Of a stretch of DNA of 37,918 bases, positions 7,854 through 15,457 are shown piece by piece. The stretch lies in NCBI GenBank assembly GCA_944388125.1, contig CALXHO010000018.1, positions 1 through 37,918 of the forward strand, written 5' to 3'. Numbering within the stretch: position 1 is the first letter of the stretch; each line of letters begins with the position of its first letter. A program made the position numbers and the translations under genes. The notes beneath the pieces were generated by a model. That model ran no database searches. It was not told the DNA's origin and worked only from the letters and a program-made list of their open reading frames with translations. The stretch comes from an uncultured Gemmiger sp. Lineage in GTDB: Bacteria; Bacillota; Clostridia; Oscillospirales; Ruminococcaceae.

Positions 7854-7882
7854 ATTATATCCCGGCATTGACAAAAAATCAA
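7854..7882 (-). promoter_or_regulatory. promoter for fba, overlapping the 3' end of ogg
   Basis: On the minus strand TTGATT (7882-7877), a 17-nt spacer and TATAAT (7859-7854) predict a leader of about 135 nt before the fba start. The -35 box overlaps the stop codon of the upstream glycosylase gene. Confidence 0.7.
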
Positions 7883-8796
7883 CAGCTTTGCCCCGGTTCG
7901 CGGGGTAAAGTTTTTCCTTTTGGGGATTTTGCCGTATCCACGGCGCTTTTCCGCCCTTTGGAGGGGCCGGATGCCTCGCCCCGGGGCAGATGGGTCCGGG
8001 CATACTCAAAGATATACTGCTGGGCGATGCCTTTGTACCGCCCGGCGGCCCGGGGCATGCCGCGGGGGAAGATCCGTGCCATGGCCCGCTTCATCCAGAC
8101 ATCCATGGGGCAGGCGTCGGCAAAGCCCAGTCCGTACAAAAGCACGCAGTCGGCCACCTTGGGCCCCACGCCCCGCAGCGTCATCAGTTCCTCCCGGGCG
8201 GCGTCCATGGGCAGGACGGACAGCCGGGCGGCGCTCAGGCTGCCGTCGCAGACCCGGCGGGCGGCCCCCAGCAGATAGTCGCTGCGCCAGCCTGCCCGCA
8301 GCACTGCCATGGTTTCGGAGGTCTGGGCGGCCAGGGCCTCCGGGGTGGGGAAGGCGTACTGTCCGGGGGCCAGCTCCTCCCCGCACAGAGCGCACAGCCG
8401 CTCCACGATGCCCTTGATGCGGGGGATGTTGTTGTTCTGGCTGATGAGAAAGGTGCACAGCACCTCAAAAAAGGGCTGGCGGAGCACCCGCAGGCCGGGG
8501 GCTTCCGCCACACAGGCGGCCAGCTTTTTGCTGGCGGCAAAGCGTGCCTGGATGGCCCCGTAGTCGGTGTCCAGGGCAAAATACTGCCGCCAGAATCCGT
8601 CGTCCTCCCGGGGGCACAGCAGATACAGCAGGCCGTCCTGCTCCTGGACCGTTACCCGTCGGCCGCCCGCGATGCCGTGCCACCCGTCGGCCTGCCGGTG
8701 CCAGCGGAAGCACTGGCCGCTGGTCAGCGTCTGGTCCAGATCCATCCCGCCTGCGCTGCCCAGGACATGCCAGCCGGGGACTGTGGTGTCTTTCAT
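7879..8796 (-). CDS. 8-oxoguanine DNA glycosylase / AP lyase (OGG1-type)
   Basis: A 305-residue base-excision repair enzyme. Residues 1 to about 100 form an OGG_N-like domain, with LTSGQCFRWHR near residue 30. The HhH-GPD domain follows, with LISQNNNIPRIKGIVERLC matching the asparagine-rich helix of eukaryotic OGG1. The hairpin GVGPKVADC supplies catalytic Lys213, and PMDVWMKR supplies Asp232; the 19-residue spacing equals that of Lys249/Asp268 in human OGG1. It removes 8-oxoguanine opposite C and nicks the abasic site. The ATG at 8796 follows AAGGAGG. A Lys/Ser/Pro-rich tail of about 30 residues follows the domain and is probably disordered. Confidence 0.92.
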   Translation of the reverse strand: MKDTTVPGWHVLGSAGGMDLDQTLTSGQCFRWHRQADGWHGIAGGRRVTVQEQDGLLYLLCPREDDGFWRQYFALDTDYGAIQARFAASKKLAACVAEAPGLRVLRQPFFEVLCTFLISQNNNIPRIKGIVERLCALCGEELAPGQYAFPTPEALAAQTSETMAVLRAGWRSDYLLGAARRVCDGSLSAARLSVLPMDAAREELMTLRGVGPKVADCVLLYGLGFADACPMDVWMKRAMARIFPRGMPRAAGRYKGIAQQYIFEYARTHLPRGEASGPSKGRKSAVDTAKSPKGKTLPREPGQSC

Positions 8797-8856
8797 GGCG
8801 GAACCTCCTTTGCTGCCGGGGGACGGAAAATGCCCCCGGAAAATATTCCCGCCCGT

Positions 8857-8865
8857 ATTATAGCA
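8857..8865 (-). promoter_or_regulatory. extended -10 promoter for ogg
   Basis: On the minus strand TGCTATAAT (8865-8857) is a consensus extended -10 element, 61 nt before the start codon. No -35 box is visible at 17 nt. Confidence 0.55.
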
Positions 8866-8990
8866 TATCCGGACGGGGGATGGGGAAGGAGCAGCCCTGC
8901 CGTCGGAGCCCGCTGCCCGTTGTCGAAACTGTGGGAGACAGGGCGGCAACGGGCGGAAAAATCGGCAGTTTGCCAACTTGACAAAGCACC

Positions 8991-9127
8991 TTATCCACTC
9001 TGTTATGTTGAAAAGTTTTCCACAAATTGTGGAAAACACGGCGGAAAACTTGGCCCCAGATGGTCAAAAAGCCGCTTTGCGGGCGGGTTATCAACCTTTT
9101 CCACAGGGTTTTCAACATGTGGAATTT
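8991..9127. other. DnaA-box-like cluster
   Basis: Within 137 nt there are several matches to the DnaA nonamer TTATCCACA. One-mismatch sites: TTATCCACT (8991-8999, plus), TTTTCCACA (9016-9024, plus), TTTTCCACA (9036-9028, minus) and TTTTCCACA (9097-9105, plus). Two-mismatch sites: TTATCAACC (9088-9096), TTTTCAACA (9109-9117, plus) and TTTTCAACA (9014-9006, minus). The second and third one-mismatch sites form a perfect palindrome with 10-bp arms TTTTCCACAA around one A. The region is visibly more AT-rich than its surroundings and lies between divergent genes. It may be a DnaA-titrating or regulatory cluster, or an origin-like element. Confidence 0.6.
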
Positions 9128-9245
9128 TCTTTCCACCGTCTACGCATTGTATAAACTGCCTTCCGGACCCTGTCGAAGGGGGTCGGACCGCAGGAAAAAT
9201 CGACCCGAAAAGAGGGGAAGGAAGGTAGCAAAAAGTGCGGAAGTG

Positions 9246-9254
9246 TGATATACT
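9246..9254 (+). promoter_or_regulatory. probable extended -10 promoter for rlmB
   Basis: TGATATACT matches an extended -10 element, about 150 nt upstream of the rlmB start. No good -35 box is seen. The leader contains a loose TGCGGG/CCCGCA inverted repeat (about 9275-9312). Confidence 0.4.
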
Positions 9255-9407
9255 ACTACCGTGTATTTTAAGATGCGGGTGCTGTACACTTTTGGCAGTG
9301 AGGCTTCCCGCACAGAGATGCCCACCCCGCCGCCTGCCGCGGAGGGAGCCGGGGCAAAATAGAGTCAGGCACAGGGGCACGCCGCCCCCGTGTATCGGAG
9401 GATCACA

Positions 9408-10211
9408 ATGGACAAAAACAACCGTGAACATCGCGCACCCCGGGAGGAACGCAACGGACACGACGGAATGGACACCCTGATCTACGGCAAGAATCCCGTA
9501 GCCGAGCTGCTGAAGAGCGGCCGGCCGGTGGATACCGTCTGGCTGGCGGATTCCATGCCGGAGGCCACGGTGGGATATTACAATGCCCTGGCCCGCCAGG
9601 CGGGCGCCGTGACCAAGCGGGTGCCGTCGGGCAAGCTGCGCCAGATGTGCGGCGGGGCCGAGCACCAGGGTGTGGCTGCCCGCGCGGCCGAGATCGAGTA
9701 TGCCTCGCTGGAAGATCTGCTCCAGGCGGCCCGCCAGAAGGACGAGCCGCCGTTTCTGGTGCTGTGTGACGGCATCGAGGACCCCCACAACCTGGGGGCC
9801 ATCATCCGGTCGGCCCTGCTGTGCGGCGCCCACGGGGTGGTCATTCCCCGCCGGGGCGGCGTGGGGGTCAGCGGCACCGTCATGAAAGCCAGCGCCGGGG
9901 CGGCAGCGCGCCTGCCCGTGGCCCGGGTGCCCAACCTGGCCCAGGCGGTGCGCACCCTCAAGGAAAACAATGTCTTTGTCTACTGCGCCGATATGGGCGG
10001 CGAACCGCTGGAGCGCACCGACCTTTCGGGGGCGGTGGCCCTGGTCATGGGCAGCGAGGGCAGCGGCGTCAGCGCGCTGGTGCGCAAGCTGTGCGACGGC
10101 GTCGTCAGCCTGGACATGGCCGCCCGCAGCACCGGAGTGGACAGCTACAACGTCTCGGTGGCGGCCGGCATCCTGATGTACAACATCATGGGCCGCAGAC
10201 GCCAAGGGTGA
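9408..10211 (+). CDS. rlmB: 23S rRNA (guanosine-2'-O-)-methyltransferase, RlmB/TrmH (SpoU) family
   Basis: A 267-residue SPOUT methyltransferase. Residues 22-100 form the RNA-binding substrate domain (LIYGKNPVAELLKSG). The catalytic knot carries motif 1 NLGAIIRSA (128-136, with Arg134), motif 2 GSEGSG (215-220) and motif 3 SYNVSVAAG (246-254). The family methylates 2'-OH groups of rRNA or tRNA; RlmB targets G2251 of 23S rRNA, though TrmH paralogues look similar. The ATG at 9408 follows GGAGG with 6-nt spacing; an upstream GTG at 9390 has no such site. The next gene starts 43 nt downstream without a clear promoter. Confidence 0.9.
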   Translation: MDKNNREHRAPREERNGHDGMDTLIYGKNPVAELLKSGRPVDTVWLADSMPEATVGYYNALARQAGAVTKRVPSGKLRQMCGGAEHQGVAARAAEIEYASLEDLLQAARQKDEPPFLVLCDGIEDPHNLGAIIRSALLCGAHGVVIPRRGGVGVSGTVMKASAGAAARLPVARVPNLAQAVRTLKENNVFVYCADMGGEPLERTDLSGAVALVMGSEGSGVSALVRKLCDGVVSLDMAARSTGVDSYNVSVAAGILMYNIMGRRRQG

Positions 10212-10254
10212 GACACAACCGGATGGTTTAGAGTAAGAGGGAGAGAAACACACC

Positions 10255-13200
10255 ATGCCAAGCAAGCGGACGAATGATTCGGTCGAGCGGATTTTGCAGG
10301 AGCTCAACCAGCAGCAGGAGGCCAAGGGGATCCGTGACGGCGTTACCGACCGCAACGTGGACGAGATCCTGCGCAGCATCCCCCGTGCCGGTGTGCATCC
10401 TGACGACGGGACCGTGCAGCTTGGGCCCATTCCCCAGAACGAAATGCCGAAGGTGGAGGTCAGCGCCGATGTGGCGGACCCCGAATCCCGGTTTTCCACC
10501 CAGGCCATCGACGCCCTGCTGGCCGATCTGCCCATTTTCCGCAGCGAGGAGGCTGTGCGCCATCCCTCCTCGGCCGTGACGGCCAAGGCTCCCGCGAAAC
10601 AGCAGACCCCGGCCGCCCGGCCCGCGGCAGCAGCCCGCCCGGCCCGGCAGGAGGCTCCCGCCCGTCAGGCACAGCCTGCACAGGACCGGAGCGCTGCCGC
10701 CCCGGCACCTGCCCGCCGCCAGCCGGAGACCCTGCAGGCGCCGGACCCCCGGCCTGCTCCGGAGCCTGCCCCCAAAGGCGAGGATGGCCAAAACACCATG
10801 GGGGACACCACCCGCACCGGCATCATCAAGAATTTCCTGCGCCAGATGGGCGGCGAGGAGGGCGACCAGAGCGCCGACGAACTGTCCCAGCGCAAAAATC
10901 AGTTCCAGCGCTTCTTTGAGGAGAGCGTGGCCGTCGTGCCCGACGCCAAGGGCAAGCTGCCGCCGGAGAAGAAGCGGGGCAAAAAGCGGGGATTTTTCAG
11001 CCGCGTGGAGGACACGGGGGAAATCACCGATGAGTTTGTGCCCATCAACGTCTCCATCGTAGGCCATGGCAATGAGGCTGCCCAGCCTGCCGCCGGGCCG
11101 GAGGAGGAGACCCCGCCCCGCCATGAGCCGTCCCGCAAGAAGAAGGGATTTTTCGGCCTGTTCGGCGGCCGGAACGAGGAAGAGGAGGCCCCCCCGGAGG
11201 ATGAGGAGGAACTCTTTGTCCCCGAGGCGGAGGCCCCTGTGCCCCAGCCGGTCCCGGAGGAGCAACCCGCCGTGAGCGCCCCTGCGCCTGCGCCGGAACC
11301 CGAACCCCAGCCCGAACCGGAACCGCAGAAGTACGTTTACCGTTCCAAATATGCAGGGACCCGGCGGGTGCACGGTTCCTTCACCGACACGCTGTCCTCC
11401 CTGGGGCTGTACCATGTCGATGCTTCCCGCATCCGTGCCCAGGCGGAACAGTCCGCCGAACCGCAGTCTCAGCCGGTCAAGCCGGTACAGCCGGTGCCGG
11501 TGGCGCAGCCTGTGTTTGAGGAGGAGGCGGGGGACACCGTGGAGCGCCCCGCCATCCGTCAGGAGGAAGCGCCCCGGAAAAAGCGGGATACCGTAGAGTT
11601 CACCCCCGGCCAGAAACCCCATCAGCCGCCTGCGGCCGAAAGCCAGACCCAGACTTTCCATGGGTCGGAGCCGGTGGGAGAGCCGGTCATGACCCGGGCG
11701 GACACCCTTTCCATGAGCATCCCCGTGAACACATCCGAACCGGAGGAGCGGGAGGATACCCAGAACTTCCTCAGGTCGATGGAACCGGCAGCGGCGGGCC
11801 GTCCGGCCTGTCAGGCAAAGGCTCCTGCCCCGGCACCGCGCCGCAAGGCACCGGAGCCCGCGCCGTCCCCGGTTCAGGAGGCAGAGCAGGAGCCCGCACC
11901 GGAACACACCATGACCGGGCAGGTCCGGCTGGATATTCCGGCACAGGAGCCCCGTACGGAGCCTGCGCCCGAACACACCATGACGGGCCAGGTGCGCCTG
12001 GATGCGTCCCAGCCGTCCGGCGGCACCCAGGATTTCGACCTGGACCTGGAGCTGGGCCCCCAGGTGGAGGAAAAGCCCAACACTGAGCAGTTTGTGCGCG
12101 GCATTGCCCAGACGCTCAACGCCGGGCTGGATACTCCCGGGGAGGGAGAAACCGCCGACCGCTTTGCCGAGGCAGCGGCCCGCCTGACGGCCCGGGAGCC
12201 CGACGATGAGGAGGAAGCGCCCCGGAAAAAGCGGGGCCGCATGCGGTTTGGCGGCAGCCCCGACGACGAGCGGGATGCCCCCGAGGCCGACGGGCCCTTT
12301 GCTGCGGCGGAACACCGCCACAAGATCGACTACGAGACCGCCGAGGACGCCCCCAAGGTGCGGCAGGAACTGGACAAGCAGAACCTGATCGCCACCATCA
12401 CCGTCATTGTGTCGGGGGTGGCCGCCCTGGTCATGCTCTACCTGGGCACCGCCGCCGTGGGCGGACTGCCCCTGCCCGGGGCCCTCAATACCGATGTGTC
12501 CGCCGCCCCGCTGCTGGTGGTCATGCTGGTGCTGCTGCTGGTGACCTGCGTCCTCAACTGGAAAACGCTGCTGGACGGATTTGTGGGTCTGGTGCGGTCT
12601 CCCTCGCCGGACACCATGCCGTCGCTGGCGGCGGCCGGCGCCCTGATCCAGCTGCTGGTCTTTCTCATCCAGCCGGAGTGGTACAATGTCTCCAAGTTCT
12701 GCCTGATGGCGGGCCCGGCGGCATTGCTGCTCTGCTTCAACGGCGTGGGCAAGATGCTCAACGCCCGCACCGTCCGCGCCAACTTTGACCTGGTCAGCGC
12801 GGGGGTGGACCACGCGGTGGCCTACCGCCTGCGGGATGTGGGCGTGCTGCGCACCGTCACCCGCGGCCTGGGCGAGACAAAACCCTGCCTGCTGGTCAGC
12901 CGTCCCACCGTTCTGCTCAAGAACTTCCTGGCCGGCAGCGATGCACACCGCACCTCGGACAAGAGCCAGCAGCAGTTCAGCTGGATCCTGGGGGCCTGCG
13001 GCCTCATCAGCCTGATCTTCACCCTGCTCTACCGCGGGGATGCCGGCATGGCCTTCTCCGCCATGGCGGCGGTGTTCTGCCTGGGCGCGCCCCTGGCCGG
13101 AACCCTCATCTCCGCCCTGCCCGCCCAGCTCATGCAGCGCAGCGCTGCACGGGTGGGCGCCGTCATCCCCGGCTGGAAAGACATCCGCCAGCTGGGCCGC

Positions 13201-14049
13201 ACCAATATCATCCAGATCACAGCCCGGGACCTCTTCCCGTCGGGCTGCGTCACGCTGGCGGGCATCCGTCCCATCGGCAAGGAACGCATCGACCTTGCCA
13301 TCCCCATTGCCGCCTCGGTCCTGGCGGAGGGCAGCACCACCCTGCGGGATGTCTTTCTGGGCATGATCGGCAACGACCGCAAGCTGCTGGTCAAGGTGGA
13401 TGATCTCAAGACTGTCTACGGCAAGGGCTACGTGGCATGGGTCAACGGCAGCCGGGTGCTGGTGGGCAACCGTTCCCTTATGGAGGAGTACGAGATCCAT
13501 GTGCCCAGCATGGAGTTTGAGCGCCGTCACTCGGTCAACCAGCGTCGGGTCATCTATCTGGCCGTGTCCGGCAACCTGACCGCCATGTTCCAGGTCAGCT
13601 ATCAGCGCGACCCCGATACCGCCGCCGTGCTGGAAAGCCTGCGCCGCCGGGGCATGTCCATCATTGTGGACTGCGACGACTTCAACTGTGACGTCAACCT
13701 GGTGGAGACGGTCTACGGCCTGCCGGGAGATTCGGTCAAGGTGCTCAACGCCGAGGAGCGGGAGGCCCTGGCCCCCGCCACCGCCTGGCTGCCCGAGAGC
13801 GAGGGCAACATGCTGCATCTGGGCAGTTTTGCCAGCTTTGTGGGCGGTCTGGAAGCCGCCGCCGGTGCTGCCGAGAGCGAACATCATGCCAGTGTGGCGC
13901 TGGCTGCGTCGGTGCTTCTGAGCTGTGTGCTGGCGCTCTTCATGTCGCTGGCGGGGGGCATTGTCTCGCTGCCGCTGCCGGCCATGGTGCTGTATCAGGC
14001 AGCCTGGGCGGTGCTGACCATGGTGTTCCCCATGATCCAGCGCTACTGA
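10255..14049 (+). CDS. degenerate P-type ATPase-like membrane protein with long disordered N-terminus
   Basis: A 1264-residue protein with no family name I recognise. Residues 1 to about 700 are Pro/Glu/Ala/Arg-rich and look disordered. They carry a 23-residue tandem repeat, two basic-aromatic KK(R/K)GFF patches (243-248, 295-300) and six T-x-x-F motifs. Residues 711-1264 follow the P1B-type ATPase plan: hydrophobic helices near 711-731, 752-768, 790-805, 815-828, 908-926 and 929-957. A P-domain-like start follows at 985-1001, where canonical DKTGTLT is replaced by D(992)LFPSG. An N-domain-like GKGYVAWVNGSRVLVGN ends near 1072. DPDTAAVLESLRRRGM resembles the segment before TGDN, which here reads DCDD (1139-1142). 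GDGxND is absent, and two C-terminal helices end the protein. ATP-driven transport is therefore unlikely; a scaffold or sensor role is inferred. It starts 43 nt after rlmB, behind a GGGAG site. Confidence 0.75.
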   Translation: MPSKRTNDSVERILQELNQQQEAKGIRDGVTDRNVDEILRSIPRAGVHPDDGTVQLGPIPQNEMPKVEVSADVADPESRFSTQAIDALLADLPIFRSEEAVRHPSSAVTAKAPAKQQTPAARPAAAARPARQEAPARQAQPAQDRSAAAPAPARRQPETLQAPDPRPAPEPAPKGEDGQNTMGDTTRTGIIKNFLRQMGGEEGDQSADELSQRKNQFQRFFEESVAVVPDAKGKLPPEKKRGKKRGFFSRVEDTGEITDEFVPINVSIVGHGNEAAQPAAGPEEETPPRHEPSRKKKGFFGLFGGRNEEEEAPPEDEEELFVPEAEAPVPQPVPEEQPAVSAPAPAPEPEPQPEPEPQKYVYRSKYAGTRRVHGSFTDTLSSLGLYHVDASRIRAQAEQSAEPQSQPVKPVQPVPVAQPVFEEEAGDTVERPAIRQEEAPRKKRDTVEFTPGQKPHQPPAAESQTQTFHGSEPVGEPVMTRADTLSMSIPVNTSEPEEREDTQNFLRSMEPAAAGRPACQAKAPAPAPRRKAPEPAPSPVQEAEQEPAPEHTMTGQVRLDIPAQEPRTEPAPEHTMTGQVRLDASQPSGGTQDFDLDLELGPQVEEKPNTEQFVRGIAQTLNAGLDTPGEGETADRFAEAAARLTAREPDDEEEAPRKKRGRMRFGGSPDDERDAPEADGPFAAAEHRHKIDYETAEDAPKVRQELDKQNLIATITVIVSGVAALVMLYLGTAAVGGLPLPGALNTDVSAAPLLVVMLVLLLVTCVLNWKTLLDGFVGLVRSPSPDTMPSLAAAGALIQLLVFLIQPEWYNVSKFCLMAGPAALLLCFNGVGKMLNARTVRANFDLVSAGVDHAVAYRLRDVGVLRTVTRGLGETKPCLLVSRPTVLLKNFLAGSDAHRTSDKSQQQFSWILGACGLISLIFTLLYRGDAGMAFSAMAAVFCLGAPLAGTLISALPAQLMQRSAARVGAVIPGWKDIRQLGRTNIIQITARDLFPSGCVTLAGIRPIGKERIDLAIPIAASVLAEGSTTLRDVFLGMIGNDRKLLVKVDDLKTVYGKGYVAWVNGSRVLVGNRSLMEEYEIHVPSMEFERRHSVNQRRVIYLAVSGNLTAMFQVSYQRDPDTAAVLESLRRRGMSIIVDCDDFNCDVNLVETVYGLPGDSVKVLNAEEREALAPATAWLPESEGNMLHLGSFASFVGGLEAAAGAAESEHHASVALAASVLLSCVLALFMSLAGGIVSLPLPAMVLYQAAWAVLTMVFPMIQRY
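11890..12003 (+). repeat. in-frame tandem repeat inside the pseudo-P-type ATPase gene
   Basis: Residues 546-560 and 569-583 both read EPAPEHTMTGQVRLD, giving a 23-residue period. The DNA copies differ at synonymous positions, so the duplication is not recent or has been kept by protein-level selection. Confidence 0.85.
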
Positions 14050-14107
14050 TCCCGTTTGCCGGGGGCCTTGCGCCCTCTGCTACAATGAGAAGGAGGGCCT
14101 TGCCGCC

Positions 14108-14521
14108 GTGTACCGTGTCAAAGACAGCCAGATGAGTGTTTACGATTATATCCCGCCTTTCCACGGGGAACTGTCCCACAAGAACCGCTGGGTCCGCCTG
14201 GCGGCGGCGATGGACTGGGATGCCTTTGAGCATGAGTACAGCGCGCTGTTTGCCCGGGGCGGCAAGGTGGCCATCCCCGCGCGGGTGGCGCTGGGCAGCC
14301 TCATCATCCGGGAAGCCTGCGGTCTCTCCGACCGGGAGACGGTGGCCCTGGTACGGGAAAGTCCCTACCTGCAATATTTTCTGGGGCTCAAGGCCTTTGT
14401 GGACGAAGCCCCCTTTTCGGCCCGCAGCATGGAGATGTTCCGGCGCCGGATCCCCCGCGCCATCGTGCGCGACGCCGTGCGGCTTCTGCGCGGCTTTGAA
14501 CGCGAGGATCGCCCGGACTGA
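14108..14521 (+). CDS. transposase N-terminal domain (DUF772) protein, stand-alone
   Basis: A 137-residue protein matching only the N-terminal, DNA-binding DUF772 part of IS5/IS1182-type transposases. Visible signatures are NRWVRLAAAMDWDAFEHEY, IPARVALGSLIIREACGLSDRETV and ESPYLQYFLGLKAF, ending with FRRRI. The DDE catalytic core is missing and the frame stops soon after the domain, so it cannot transpose. It has a GTG start 10 nt after GGAGGG, a possible TACAAT -10 box at 14081-14086, and codon usage like its neighbours. No inverted repeats or target duplications are visible. It is either an IS remnant or a domesticated DNA-binding protein. Confidence 0.75.
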   Translation: MYRVKDSQMSVYDYIPPFHGELSHKNRWVRLAAAMDWDAFEHEYSALFARGGKVAIPARVALGSLIIREACGLSDRETVALVRESPYLQYFLGLKAFVDEAPFSARSMEMFRRRIPRAIVRDAVRLLRGFEREDRPD

Positions 14522-14566
14522 CGCAGTCCCGGCACCGAAACTATTCTGATGACATAGAGGGTGTAT

Positions 14567-15433
14567 ATGGAAATTCTTTTGCATTCTGTCATCCACGCGC
14601 TGGAGGACAGCGTGCGGATGCTGCCGTTTTTGTATCTTGCCTACCTGCTGATCGAGTGGCTGGAACGCCACCACGGTCAGCGCATCGAGGACGCTCTGGC
14701 GGGTGGCGGCCGGTGGGGCTTTGCCCCCGGCGCCCTGCTGGGCTGCGTGCCCCAGTGCGGATTTTCCGCCGTGGCCTCCAACCTGTATGCCAGCCGGGTC
14801 ATCACTCCCGGCACGCTGCTGGCGGTGTTTCTTGCCACCTCCGACGAGGCCATTCCCCTGCTGGCGGCGGAACCCGGCCGTTGGCCCGCCCTGCTGGCCC
14901 TGCTGGTGCTGAAAGTGCTGTTTGCCATGGTGGCCGGCTTTGTGCTGGATGTGCCTTTGCGCCGCTTTTTGCCCAAGTCGCTGTACGGCGGCTACTCGGG
15001 CAGCTCGGAGGAGATCGACTGCCACGAGGAACACGAGCCCCACAGCGGCATCTGGCTGGCCGCCCTGCGCCACACGCTGGAGATTTTTGCCTTTATCCTG
15101 ATCTTCAGCTTTGCCATCGGCCTGATCTTTGAGCTGGTAGGCGAGGATACCGTGGCCGCCGCCTTCACCGGGCTGGGCGTCTTCCAGCCCATGGTGGCTT
15201 CTCTGTTGGGGCTGGTACCCAACTGTGCCGCCAGCGTGCTGCTGACCCAGCTGTATGTGGAGGGGGTCATCTCCTTCGGCAGCCTGTTCGGCGGCCTGTG
15301 CGCCGGTGCGGGCATCGGCCTGGCCGTGCTGTGGCGGGTCAACCGCAGCGTCAAACAGAATCTCTTCATGACGGGCCTTTTGTGGGCTGTGGGCGCGGTG
15401 TGCGGCATCGTGCTGCAGTTTCTGCCCCTGTGA
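14567..15433 (+). CDS. putative heavy-metal/manganese exporter (ArsP_2, DUF2899-like permease)
   Basis: A 288-residue membrane protein with about eight to ten hydrophobic segments in two related halves. Each half carries the family motif: GCVPQCGFSAVASNLYASR (Cys60, Cys64) and GLVPNCAASVLLTQLY (Cys220). The helix after the first motif contains ATSDEAIP. A cytosolic or external loop at 146-160 is rich in Asp, Glu, His and Cys (EEIDCHEEHEPH), well suited to binding metal. The family is annotated as a putative heavy-metal or manganese transporter; the direction and ion are unproven. The ATG at 14567 has AGAGG at 14556-14560; the in-frame GTG at 14561 is too close to it. It lies 45 nt after the DUF772 gene and 24 nt before araD. 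Confidence 0.82.
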   Translation: MEILLHSVIHALEDSVRMLPFLYLAYLLIEWLERHHGQRIEDALAGGGRWGFAPGALLGCVPQCGFSAVASNLYASRVITPGTLLAVFLATSDEAIPLLAAEPGRWPALLALLVLKVLFAMVAGFVLDVPLRRFLPKSLYGGYSGSSEEIDCHEEHEPHSGIWLAALRHTLEIFAFILIFSFAIGLIFELVGEDTVAAAFTGLGVFQPMVASLLGLVPNCAASVLLTQLYVEGVISFGSLFGGLCAGAGIGLAVLWRVNRSVKQNLFMTGLLWAVGAVCGIVLQFLPL

Positions 15434-15457
15434 CCCGCCTGCAAGGAGGCATGTTTT

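Noticed and set aside
10618-11330. Proline- and alanine-rich repeats that could be read as a CRISPR or DNA-level repeat array
   Set aside because: They are irregular in spacing and sequence and follow codon structure, so they reflect protein low complexity.
10228-13887. A 1219-residue minus-strand open frame
   Set aside because: It is the shadow of the pseudo-P-type ATPase gene; composition is Gly/His/Leu-rich and no domain is recognisable.
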